Shown piece by piece: positions 8,682 to 16,144 of a stretch of 64,000 nucleotides of DNA. The stretch spans positions 620,001-684,000 of the forward strand of contig JBCDCY010000001.1 of NCBI GenBank assembly GCA_039180875.1. Reading direction: 5' to 3'. The first letter of the stretch is position 1, and each line of letters starts with the position of its first letter. The stretch is from JBCDCY01 sp039180875 (lineage in GTDB: Bacteria > Pseudomonadota > Alphaproteobacteria > Rhodobacterales > Rhodobacteraceae). The notes under the pieces are model-generated. The model was not told where the DNA came from, made no database searches, and saw nothing but the letters and a program-made list of their open reading frames with translations. Position numbers and translations under genes: made by a program.

Positions 8682-8756
8682 TGGGGCGTAGCCAAGTGGT
8701 AAGGCAGCGGTTTTTGGTACCGTGTATCGTAGGTTCGAATCCTACCGCCCCAGCCA
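8682..8756 (+). tRNA. tRNA-Gln (anticodon TTG)
   Basis: The cloverleaf has acceptor TGGGGCG/CGCCCCA, anticodon stem GCGGT/ACCGT with loop TTTTGGT (anticodon TTG), a T arm with TTCGAAT, and encoded GCCA at the 3' end. It reads glutamine codons CAA/CAG. It is divergent from tRNA-Pro and followed by a strong terminator hairpin at 8832. Confidence 0.97.
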
Positions 8757-8831
8757 AACATTCCCCCACCTGGTCTCGGACGATGCATCGAAATCAACAC
8801 TCGCGGCGGACGCACCGGAGAAATAAAAAAA

Positions 8832-8857
8832 GGCGCCTGGGAACAGGCGCCTTTTTT
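8832..8857. terminator. Bidirectional rho-independent terminator
   Basis: An eight-base-pair GC stem (GGCGCCTG/CAGGCGCC) with a four-base loop is flanked by six T on the right and six or more A on the left. It can therefore end both the tRNA-Gln transcript (plus) and the csbD transcript (minus, stop at 8879). Confidence 0.93.
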
Positions 8858-8878
8858 GTCTTGCCCCACGAGAGCGGC

Positions 8879-9076
8879 TCAGAGGCTGCTTAGCCACTCG
8901 TCCACTTCGCGCTCAGCTTCGTCCCGCGTCTTGCCGTACTTCTCTTGGACGAGACCGACCAGTTGCTCGCGCTCACCATTGGCACGGTCGATTTCGTCGT
9001 TGGTCAACTCCCCCCACTTTTCGAGCGCCTTGCCCTTCAGTTGTTTCCAGTTGCCCTTAATTTGATCGAGGTTCAT
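8879..9076 (-). CDS. csbD: CsbD family stress protein
   Basis: The 65-residue product starts MNLDQIKGNWKQLKGKALEK and is a full-length CsbD domain: hydrophilic, Lys/Glu-rich and helical. CsbD-like proteins are abundant in the general stress response of Bacteria; their biochemical role is not established. The frame extends far upstream, but ATG 9076 begins exactly at the conserved N-terminus and lies just downstream of an EcfG-type promoter. That promoter is direct evidence for general-stress regulation. It converges with tRNA-Gln on a shared terminator. Confidence 0.93.
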   Translation of the reverse strand: MNLDQIKGNWKQLKGKALEKWGELTNDEIDRANGEREQLVGLVQEKYGKTRDEAEREVDEWLSSL

Positions 9077-9108
9077 CTCCGGTCTCCAGGCTGGTTTGGA
9101 TACCGAGT

Positions 9109-9135
9109 GAACGCGCAAGGAGCGTGGTGCGTTCC
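9109..9135 (-). promoter_or_regulatory. EcfG (general stress sigma) promoter of csbD
   Basis: On the minus strand GGAAC (9135-9131) is followed after 17 bases by CGTTC (9113-9109). This is the canonical alphaproteobacterial EcfG promoter GGAAC-N16/17-CGTT. The predicted start site is about 25-30 bases upstream of the csbD ATG. Confidence 0.85.
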
Positions 9136-9290
9136 GGTGCACCGGCAATTGGCCGAACGCATCGACCTCGGCGAAGTTGTTCGGCGACTTGGCGTGACGC
9201 AGGTCGTCAACGGGAGCTTCCCCGGTTTGATGGACGCTCGCTGACGTTGATCGGAAGGTGCCATCATACCGAGGACCTGCGGTTCTCTGG

Positions 9291-9419
9291 GAGCAGATCG
9301 TGGCCCTACATCGAGCCCGCCGCAGAACCGAGGAACTCGCAAAGGCGTTCGAGCCGTGCGCCGCAACATTCCGCCCCGGAGTGAAGCAGGCCCGGCGTGA
9401 CGCCGATCGGCGCGCCGAC
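9291..9419 (+). mobile_element. IS3-family transposase OrfA fragment
   Basis: The plus frame reads EQIVALHRARRRTEELAKAF, then EPCAATFRPGVKQARRDADR, closely following the helix-turn-helix of IS3-type OrfA proteins (REQIVALHRAGR.PEELA, then EFEPSA.TIRNWVKQAD). Key residues are altered (RNW becomes RPG), and no start codon, orfB or terminal inverted repeat is visible. It is a dead fragment. Its right end meets the antisense MFS remnant at about 9411-9420, suggesting that the insertion and a later deletion removed the rest of that transporter gene. Confidence 0.7.
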
Positions 9420-9529
9420 ATCGTGCATCCAGGTCCCGATGTCGGAGATCACCGTCGCCGTCCAGAGCACGGCGAAGGGCATCTCGCGAAACGCGGCCAG
9501 GGCCGCGGCACCGGCGCGCCAGCGCTCAC
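9411..9529 (-). pseudogene. Remnant of MFS transporter (N-terminus only)
   Basis: The minus strand encodes FREMPFAVLWTATVISDIGT followed by WMHDVGA, the first transmembrane segment and loop of MFS_3-type exporters (LWTA..S.IGTWM.DVGA). Homology stops after about 30 residues, where the IS3 fragment begins. A GTG at 9529 overlaps the stop of the upstream fusion-protein gene as GTGA, but it is out of frame with this segment. The gene has therefore lost its frame near the 5' end as well as everything downstream. It was probably the pump partner of the adaptor at 9526-10371. Confidence 0.65.
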
Positions 9530-10371
9530 TCCGTCGTATCGCCCTGTCCGATATGGGCCAGGACGCCGACGGCAAGGCCTGGCACCAGCAGGCCATCGGG
9601 GTTCGGAAACTCTCCCCAGGTGGTGAGAGCGCCGTTCTCGCGGTCGATCTCGGCACTCTCGAAACGCGGCTGGCCCTCGTGCGGGTAGGCCGCGCCGCTC
9701 GGCAGGGTCAGGGTGAGGACGATCTGCTCGAACAATTCCTCGATCGTCTCGCTGCCGGTCGCCTGCATCGCTGCGACCCGGTCCGACCAGGGCACGGCAT
9801 AGGCGACGAGCACCGGGTCGAGGGTGACGATCTCACCGAGCTCGGTGCCCGCCTCGGCCTCGACGAAGGTGCCGGGCGCCACCAGGGGCCGACCGATCTG
9901 GCCGCTGATCGGGGCCTCGATGCGCGTGCGGTCGAGGTCGAGGACGGCATTGGCCAGTTCGGCCTGATAGGCCGCGACCCGGGCCGCGGCGGCGTCGCGC
10001 GCCAGTTCGGCCTGGATCTTCGCCACCTCCGTACCGGGCCCGCGGGCCAGAAGCTCCGCCGCCCGCGCGGCGATGTCCTCGGCCAGCCGCAACTCCGCCT
10101 CCGCCTCCGCCAATGCGGCACCGGCGCGATCGACGGCGATCTCGAAGCTCTTGGGGTCGATGACGATCAGCACATCGCCGGCCGCCACCGTCTCCCCGCC
10201 GGAGAACAGCACCTCGTCCACGATGCCGTCGAGATGGTTCGCGACGATCACCCGCTGCAGCGGTTCGACGCGGCCGTCGAAGCGCAGGACGTCATCGTCC
10301 GCCCACCCGCTGATGGCCGTCGCTGCCAGGAGCAGCGGGGCGAGAGCGGAGGACCTGGCGAGCCTAGCCAT
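9526..10371 (-). CDS. HlyD/RND-type membrane fusion (periplasmic adaptor) protein, short
   Basis: The 281-residue product has an N-terminal signal peptide (LARSSALAPLLLAATAISGWA). It then shows the lipoyl half (VIVANHLDGIVDEVLFSGGE), a long helical hairpin rich in Ala and Glu (about 90-165), the second lipoyl half (RIEAPISGQIGRPLVAPGTF), and the beta-barrel ending PNPDGLLVPGLAV. RND adaptors usually continue about 90 residues into a membrane-proximal domain that is absent here. The stop overlaps GTG of the broken MFS gene as GTGA, so the short form may be original rather than truncated. With its pump lost, it may have no function now. Start ATG 10371 precedes the signal peptide. Confidence 0.8.
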   Translation of the reverse strand: MARLARSSALAPLLLAATAISGWADDDVLRFDGRVEPLQRVIVANHLDGIVDEVLFSGGETVAAGDVLIVIDPKSFEIAVDRAGAALAEAEAELRLAEDIAARAAELLARGPGTEVAKIQAELARDAAAARVAAYQAELANAVLDLDRTRIEAPISGQIGRPLVAPGTFVEAEAGTELGEIVTLDPVLVAYAVPWSDRVAAMQATGSETIEELFEQIVLTLTLPSGAAYPHEGQPRFESAEIDRENGALTTWGEFPNPDGLLVPGLAVGVLAHIGQGDTTE

Positions 10372-10657
10372 CCCGACCCTGCTCACCTGCACCTTGCCCG
10401 TGGGCCGGGTCGAGCCGTGGGTCCGGATCGCCAACGCCTCCTCTCGCGACAGCACGTGCTCCTCCCCGCAAGGCCCCAGACGGCCGGGCGTGCGCCCGGT
10501 CGACAAGCAGTATAGCCCTGGGATCATAAGAGGCGACTGGCGCCGTGTCCGGGCCGCCGCCGACGGGCGGCCCTGTGTGGAGCGTCTGGCGCTGCGGCGT
10601 CGATCTGCCTCAGCGTCGGCATCCAGCAACCACAACTCGGGGCAGCCGCGCGGTCGC

Positions 10658-11350
10658 TTACTCCGCCACCTTCGCCGCGGCGGCCGGGGGAATGGTCACG
10701 CCGTGGGTCACCCGCTCAGCCACGGAATTGACCATGGTGTAGGCATAGTCGACGCCCATGCCGTAGGCGCCGGAATGCTCCTTCACGATCTCCATGACCG
10801 CGTCGTAGGTGTCGCGCTTGGCCCAGTCGCGCTGCCATTCCAGCAGGACCTGCTGCCAGGTCACGGGCACGACGCCGACCTGGATCATGCGCTGCATCGC
10901 ATAGTCGTGCGCCGCCTCCGACGTCCCGCCGGAGGCATCGGCGACCATGTAGATCTCGTAGCCGCCCTCGCGCATCGCATCGAGCGCGAAGGAGTTGTTG
11001 CAGACCTCGGTCCAGAGGCCGGAGACGATCACCTTCTTCTGGCCGTTCTTGGCCAGCGCGTCGCGCACATGCGGCTCGTCCCAGGAGTTCATCGAGGTGC
11101 GCTCGAGCAGCGGATGGTCGGGGAAGACGGCGAGCAATTCGGGGTAGGTGTGGCCAGAGAAGCTCTCGGTCTCGACCGTGGTGATGGTCGTCGGGATGTC
11201 GAAGACCTTCGCCGATTTGGCCAGGGCGACGACGTTGTTCTTCAGCATCTGACGGTCCATCGACTGCACGCCGAAGGCCATTTGCGGCTGGTGGTCGATG
11301 AAGATCAGCTGGCAGTTGTCGGGCTTAAGGAGTTCGGACTTTCCGTCCAT
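10658..11350 (-). CDS. YcaC-like isochorismatase-family hydrolase
   Basis: The 230-residue protein belongs to the cysteine-hydrolase (isochorismatase-like) superfamily. LIFIDHQPQM supplies the catalytic Asp, and KKVIVSGLWTEVCNNSFAL supplies the Lys region and the nucleophilic Cys; together these form the D-K-C triad. The closest pattern is YcaC, whose substrate is uncertain. ATG 11350 is preceded by GAGGAG. A terminator-like hairpin separates it from the upstream dehydrogenase gene, so it may have its own promoter. Confidence 0.88.
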   Translation of the reverse strand: MDGKSELLKPDNCQLIFIDHQPQMAFGVQSMDRQMLKNNVVALAKSAKVFDIPTTITTVETESFSGHTYPELLAVFPDHPLLERTSMNSWDEPHVRDALAKNGQKKVIVSGLWTEVCNNSFALDAMREGGYEIYMVADASGGTSEAAHDYAMQRMIQVGVVPVTWQQVLLEWQRDWAKRDTYDAVMEIVKEHSGAYGMGVDYAYTMVNSVAERVTHGVTIPPAAAAKVAE

Positions 11351-11393
11351 CGCTCGTCTCCTCTCGGTGAGTTCACATGGCGCCGTGCGGCGC

Positions 11394-11426
11394 AAAAAAA
11401 CGGTGCGGCGCGCAACCGCAGCACCG
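11394..11426 (-). terminator. Rho-independent terminator after HisD-family gene
   Basis: On the minus strand an imperfect GC hairpin (CGGTGCTGCGG with CCGCACCG, loop TTGCGCG) is followed directly by seven T. It lies between the HisD-family gene (stop 11564) and the YcaC-like gene (start 11350). Confidence 0.7.
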
Positions 11427-11563
11427 AAGCTATCTGGGCCGATCGGACGGATATTCTGCCGGTCCGTGTGTGTTCCAAATTCTTGCGCGCCCGCGGGACG
11501 GCCGCCGAGCGGGCGTATCTTCGGTGTCGTGGCGTGCCGCGGGTACGGGGATGGCGAAAGCCC

Positions 11564-12835
11564 TCAACGGTTGCTCTGGCGCAGATCGGCGGCGCGGGCG
11601 TGGCCCTCCATGCCCTCCTCCCGGCTGATCCGGGCGGTGCGGAGGGCGAGCGCATGGGCCGCTTCGCTCGTGCAGCGCTGCCAGGTGACGGTCTTGGTGA
11701 ACTTCTGCACCGAAAGGCCGCCGGTATGGCGTGCCGCGCCGCTGGTCGGCAGCACGTGGTTGGGGCCGGAGGTCTTGTCGCCGAAGGCCACCGTCGTCTC
11801 GGCCCCGAGGAAGAGGGAGCCGTAGGCGGTGAGCCTCGCCAGCCACCAGTCGAGGTCGGCCGCCTGCACGTGCAGATGCTCCGGCGCTATACGGTCGGCG
11901 ACCTCCGCCGCCTCCTCCGGGCGGTCGCAGAGGATGACCTCGGCCCGCTCCTGCCAGGCGGCCCGGGCCGCGCCGGCATTGGGCTCGGGCAGCAGGTCGA
12001 TCACGGCGGGCGCGCGGGCCATCACCGCCTCGGCCAGCGCCCGGTCGGTGCTGACCAGCCAGACCGGGCTGTCGGCGCCGTGCTCCGCCTGGCTGACCAG
12101 GTCCCAGGCGACGGTTTCGGCCGAGGCCGTGGCGTCGGCGATCACCAGCGAATCCGTCGGCCCCGCGACCATGTCGATGCCGATCGGGCCGAAGAGCATG
12201 CGCTTGGCCTCCGCCACATAGGCGTTGCCCGGTCCCACCAGGATGTCGGCCGGCGCCGCGCCGAACAGGCCGTCGGCCATCGCGGCCACCCCCTGGACGC
12301 CGCCGACGCTCAGGATCAGATCGGCCCCGGCAAGGTCCATGGCGTAGACTATGGCGTCCGGGATGCCGCGGCCGGGGCGGGGCGGGGAGACCGCAGTGAT
12401 CCGGCCGACGCCGGCCACCTTGGCCGTGGTGATCGTCATCAACGCGCTGGCGATATGGCTGTAGCGCCCGCCGGGGACGTAGCAGCCGGCGCTCCCCACC
12501 GGGATCTGCTTCTGGCCGGCGATGAGGCCCGGCATAACCTCGACCTCCATGTCCTGCAGCGTCGCCTTCTGCGCCTCGGCGAAGCGCCGGATGTTGGCGT
12601 GGGCGAAGCGGATGTCGTCCTTGAGCACGTCGGGAACCCGGGCGCAGGCCGCCGCCCGGGCGGCGGGGGAGAGGGCGATCTCTCCGGTCCAACCGTCCAG
12701 CGTCTCGGCGTAGCGCCGCACCGCCGCCTCACCGTCACGGGCGATGTCGGCCAGGATCTCGGCGACCGTCGCGCGCAGATCGCTCGCCTCCGCCGCCGGC
12801 CGCGGCGCGGCCTGTTTCAGGTAGGTGATCGCCAT
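11564..12835 (-). CDS. HisD-family dehydrogenase, sulfopropanediol dehydrogenase-like
   Basis: The 423-residue protein is a histidinol-dehydrogenase superfamily member. It shows the family motifs VGSAGCYVPGGRY (about 112-124), VGPGNAYVAEAKR (about 199-211), the EHGADSPVWLV segment, IAPEHLHVQ (about 323-331) and the HxLPTSGAARHTGGLSV C-terminal signature. The N-terminus MAITYLK is typical of the HpsN branch, which oxidises (R)-2,3-dihydroxypropane-1-sulfonate to sulfolactate with NAD+, rather than of true HisD, and no other his genes are nearby. It sits 17 bases downstream of a DegT aminotransferase and opposite a TauABC-type importer. A polyol- or sulfonate-dehydrogenase role is therefore inferred; the exact substrate is uncertain. 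Confidence 0.82.
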   Translation of the reverse strand: MAITYLKQAAPRPAAEASDLRATVAEILADIARDGEAAVRRYAETLDGWTGEIALSPAARAAACARVPDVLKDDIRFAHANIRRFAEAQKATLQDMEVEVMPGLIAGQKQIPVGSAGCYVPGGRYSHIASALMTITTAKVAGVGRITAVSPPRPGRGIPDAIVYAMDLAGADLILSVGGVQGVAAMADGLFGAAPADILVGPGNAYVAEAKRMLFGPIGIDMVAGPTDSLVIADATASAETVAWDLVSQAEHGADSPVWLVSTDRALAEAVMARAPAVIDLLPEPNAGAARAAWQERAEVILCDRPEEAAEVADRIAPEHLHVQAADLDWWLARLTAYGSLFLGAETTVAFGDKTSGPNHVLPTSGAARHTGGLSVQKFTKTVTWQRCTSEAAHALALRTARISREEGMEGHARAADLRQSNR

Positions 12836-12852
12836 CGGCCTCGTTCACATCC

Positions 12853-14046
12853 CTAGGGGGCTACCTCGGTCACCGCCTCGCGGATCAGCGCGGCGATCTG
12901 GCTGCAGTCGTCTTCGGAGAAGGTGAGGGGCAGCCGCATGTCGAAAAGCGTTGCCAGCACGGCGTCGGTCCGGGGCAGGGCCTGGGGCATCAGGTATCGC
13001 CAGCTTTGGTGGGTGGAGGTGAAGCCCCGGGGCTCGGCCGCGCCGAACCATTTGAGCTCGACCCCACGGTCGGCGGCGGCGCCCAGCACCGCCTCGCAGT
13101 CCGTCCCGGAGAGATCGGGCAGGCGGAACTGGATCGAGGAGCCGACGAAACGCTCCGCCGCCGGGCGATTGATCAAGGCGATCCGGTTGTGGCCGGCGAG
13201 GCCCTGCTCCACCCGGCGATAGCGGGCGTTCCAGCGGGCGATGTTGGCCTCGAGCTCCGGCAATTGCGGGCGCAGGATCGCGGCGCGGAGGGCGTCCATC
13301 CGGGCCGAGCAGTTCGGCATCTCGTAGCGGGCCGCGGCGAAGGCCTCATCCTCCGGCCCGGCGCCGTGGCGGTCGTAGAGCATGTAGCTGCCCGACAGCA
13401 CCGTCGCCCGGGCCGCTAGATCCGGGTCGTCGGTGGTGAGGAAGCCGCCCTCGCCCGAGTTCAGATGCTTGTAGGTCTGGGTCGAGAAACAGGCAGCCAG
13501 GCCGAAATTGCCCGAGCGTGTGCCGTTCCAGGCCGCCCCCATGGTGTGGGCACAATCCTCGATCACCGCCACGCCCGCCCGGTCGCAGATCCGCATCACC
13601 CGCTCCATGTCAGGCAGATGCCCGCGCATGTGGGAGAGCAGCAGGATCCGCGCGCCCGACGCCTCGATCTTCCGCGCCAGGTCATCGAGGTCGAGCCGCA
13701 GGTCGGCGTCGATCTCCACCAGCACCGCCCGGGCGCCCACTGCGGCGATTGCCCCGGGCACGGGGGCGAGGGTGAAGGCGTTGCTCAGCACCGCATCCCC
13801 CGGCCCCACCCCGGCGGCGCGGAGCGCGATCTGCAAGGCCTGACCGCCGGAGGTGAGGGCGAGGCAATATCGGCAATCCTGCCAGGCCCGATACTCCGTC
13901 TCGAGCAGCGCGACCTCGCCCACCTCCCCGGGCGCGAGGTTGTAGCGGTGCAGGCGCCCGCTTCGCAGCACCGCGACGGCCGCCTCGACCGCCGCCTCCG
14001 ACATCGGCTCCTGCTGGGTGAAGGACCCGCTGAACTTCTCCGGCAC
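12853..14046 (-). CDS. DegT/DnrJ/EryC1/StrS-family PLP aminotransferase
   Basis: The 397-residue product is a fold-type I PLP enzyme. SGGQALQIALRAAGVGPGD binds the cofactor phosphate, EDCAHTMGAAWNG supplies the Asp to PLP nitrogen, and FSTQTYKHLNSGEGGF has the Schiff-base lysine. These enzymes transaminate keto-sugars or cyclitols, usually with Glu or Gln as donor. I place the start at GTG 14046 because AGGAGG lies just upstream; the open frame runs 99 codons further but without family similarity. It is the first gene of a two-gene unit with the HisD-family dehydrogenase and diverges from the tauABC-like operon. Gfo/Idh/MocA and HisD-family partners nearby suggest an amino-polyol or amino-sulfonate pathway, which is inference only. 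Confidence 0.88.
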   Translation of the reverse strand: MPEKFSGSFTQQEPMSEAAVEAAVAVLRSGRLHRYNLAPGEVGEVALLETEYRAWQDCRYCLALTSGGQALQIALRAAGVGPGDAVLSNAFTLAPVPGAIAAVGARAVLVEIDADLRLDLDDLARKIEASGARILLLSHMRGHLPDMERVMRICDRAGVAVIEDCAHTMGAAWNGTRSGNFGLAACFSTQTYKHLNSGEGGFLTTDDPDLAARATVLSGSYMLYDRHGAGPEDEAFAAARYEMPNCSARMDALRAAILRPQLPELEANIARWNARYRRVEQGLAGHNRIALINRPAAERFVGSSIQFRLPDLSGTDCEAVLGAAADRGVELKWFGAAEPRGFTSTHQSWRYLMPQALPRTDAVLATLFDMRLPLTFSEDDCSQIAALIREAVTEVAP

Positions 14047-14257
14047 GCTCGCCTCCTCGCGACGGGATGGGCCGTGATCCTCCAGGTGGAAGACCCGGCT
14101 CCATCCCCGAGGAAAGTGTGGATTTCTTCGGGCGATCTTGCCAGGGTTTCCTGTCCGGGCCATCGCGCGGACCCGGCCCTCACCGATCGGGCCGGAGCGC
14201 AACGACAACAGCCGGTGCCTCGATGCGCCGGCGAAAAAGACTGCGACGGAGAGGTAT

Positions 14258-15253
14258 ATGACGCGCAAGACACTCCTGGCCCTGCTCGCGGGCACGGCAA
14301 TGACGATCTCGGCCCCGGCCGCCAAGGCGCTCGACGAGATCACCGTGGCCTACTTCCTGGAATGGCCGATGCCCTTCCAGTACGCCAAGGTAAACGGCCT
14401 CTATGAGGAGGCGATGGGCGTAGAGGTGAACTGGGTCGCCTTCGACACCGGCACGGCGATGTCGGCGGCCATGGCCTCCGGCGACGTGCACATCGCGGTG
14501 AGCCAAGGGGTGCCGCCCTTCGTCGTCGCCACCTCCGCCGGGCAGGATCTGCAGATCCTCGACGTCGCGGTGAGCTATGCCGACAACGACAATTGCGTGG
14601 TCGCCTCGGCTTTGGAGATCGACCAGGGCTCGGCCGACGAGCTGGCGGGCAAGAAGGTGGGCGTGCCCATCGGCACGGCGGCGCACTATGGGTTCCTCCG
14701 CCAGATGGACCATTTCGGCGTCGACATCGCCTCGCTCGAGATCGTCGATATGGCGCCGCCCGATGGCGCCGCGGCCTTCGCCCAGGGCAACCTGGACTTC
14801 GTCTGCGGCTGGGGCGGGGCGCTGCGCCGGATGATGGAGCATGGCAACGTGCTGCTCACCGGGGCGGAGAAGACCGAGCTCGGCATTCTGACCTTCGACG
14901 TGACCTCGGCGCCCGCCTCCTTCATCGCCGAGAACGGCGAACTGGTGGCCCAGTTCCTCGAGGTGACGGCCGAGGCCAACGCCCGCTGGAATGCCGGCGG
15001 GCCGGAGGCGGAGGCGATGCTTCCCGTCATCGCCCAGGACGCCGGCATGGATGAGGAGGCGACGGCCGAAAGCCTCGCGACCTTCGTCTTCCCCTCCGTC
15101 AACGACCAGCTGACCGAGGCTTGGCTCGACGGCGCGGTGCAGGACCACATGAACGGTGTCGCCGCGGTCTTTAAGGAGGCGGGCTCCATCGACCAGATCC
15201 GCGAGTCCTACGACGGCGCGGTCAACACCGGGCCGATCTCGAGCCTCAACTGA
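14258..15253 (+). CDS. NitT/TauT-type ABC transporter substrate-binding protein
   Basis: This 331-residue periplasmic protein has a clear signal peptide (MTRKTLLALLAGTAMTISAP, then AAKA) and the TauA/SsuA-like core, with TVAYFLEWPMPFQYAK at the start of the mature chain, GDVHIAVSQGVPPFV, and GKKVGVPIGTAAHYGFLR. It would capture a small organic solute, classically taurine or another sulfonate, for the following ATPase and permease. The ligand cannot be read from sequence. It starts at ATG 14258 with GGAGAGG just upstream and heads a three-gene transporter operon divergent from the aminotransferase. Confidence 0.93.
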   Translation: MTRKTLLALLAGTAMTISAPAAKALDEITVAYFLEWPMPFQYAKVNGLYEEAMGVEVNWVAFDTGTAMSAAMASGDVHIAVSQGVPPFVVATSAGQDLQILDVAVSYADNDNCVVASALEIDQGSADELAGKKVGVPIGTAAHYGFLRQMDHFGVDIASLEIVDMAPPDGAAAFAQGNLDFVCGWGGALRRMMEHGNVLLTGAEKTELGILTFDVTSAPASFIAENGELVAQFLEVTAEANARWNAGGPEAEAMLPVIAQDAGMDEEATAESLATFVFPSVNDQLTEAWLDGAVQDHMNGVAAVFKEAGSIDQIRESYDGAVNTGPISSLN

Positions 15254-15337
15254 GATGCCGGACCGGCGGGCCCGCCACGCGCGGGCCTGCCGACGGGCTT
15301 GCCGACGGGGCTGCCTCGGCGCCAGGAAGGGGGCGGC

Positions 15338-16144
15338 ATGTCAGGGCTGTTGATCGACAACCTCTCGATGCGGTTCGACCTGCCGAACGGCGATGCCGTG
15401 CAGGCGCTGCAAAACGTCTCCCTCGACATCAAGGAAGGCGAGTTGATGAGCGTCCTCGGCCCCTCGGGCTGCGGCAAGACCACGCTCCTCAACATCATCG
15501 CCGGCTTCCTCGCCCCGACCGAAGGCACCGTGGCGCTGGGCGGAGAGACCGTAAGGGGCCCCGCCGCCGAGCGCGGCATGGTCTTTCAGCAAGGCGCGCT
15601 CTTCGAGTGGATGAGCGTGCGGGAGAATGTGGGCTTCGGCCCCCGGATGAAGGGTATGGCCAGGGCCGAGATGACCGGCATCGTCGACCATCTGCTCGAC
15701 GTCGTGGGTCTGCGGGACTTCAAGGAAAAGGCGATCTATGAGCTTTCGGGCGGGATGCAGCAGCGCGTGGCGTTGGCCCGCTGCCTGGCCAACGACCCGG
15801 ATGTCATCCTGATGGACGAACCCCTCGGCGCCCTCGATGCGCTGACGCGGGAGAAGATGCAGGGCCTTGTGCTGAAGCTCTGGAAGGAGACCGGCAAGAC
15901 CGTGATCCTGATCACCCATTCGGTGGAGGAGGCGCTGCTGCTCGGCGAGCGCCTGATCGTCATGGCGCCGCGCCCGGGCCGCATCCACAAGGAGTACCGC
16001 CTGCCGTTCGCCGAGCTCGGCGTCGGCGCCGACCTGCGCGAGGTAAAGCGCCATGCCGAGTTCGGGCCGCGGCGTGAGGAAATCCTCTCCATGATCTGGG
16101 ACATGGAGGAGGAGATCATGGGCCGGACCGAGAGCGCCGCATGA
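15338..16144 (+). CDS. NitT/TauT-type ABC transporter ATP-binding protein
   Basis: The 268-residue ATPase has Walker A GPSGCGKTT (about 41-49), signature LSGGMQQR, Walker B VILMDEPLG and the switch-His region ILITHSVEEAL, as in TauB/SsuB. It powers the permease encoded next, whose start overlaps this stop by four bases (ATGA). ATG 15338 is preceded by AGGAAGG. It lies 84 bases after the binding-protein gene. Confidence 0.95.
   Translation: MSGLLIDNLSMRFDLPNGDAVQALQNVSLDIKEGELMSVLGPSGCGKTTLLNIIAGFLAPTEGTVALGGETVRGPAAERGMVFQQGALFEWMSVRENVGFGPRMKGMARAEMTGIVDHLLDVVGLRDFKEKAIYELSGGMQQRVALARCLANDPDVILMDEPLGALDALTREKMQGLVLKLWKETGKTVILITHSVEEALLLGERLIVMAPRPGRIHKEYRLPFAELGVGADLREVKRHAEFGPRREEILSMIWDMEEEIMGRTESAA

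Noticed and set aside
11564..12835. Histidine-biosynthesis hisD
   Set aside because: It is a HisD-superfamily member, but the N-terminus and the neighbours (aminotransferase, TauABC-like importer) fit the sulfopropanediol dehydrogenase branch better, and no his genes are near.
10073..12856. A 927-codon plus-strand frame opposite the adaptor, YcaC-like and HisD-family genes
   Set aside because: It runs through three well-supported antisense genes and has no domain similarity.
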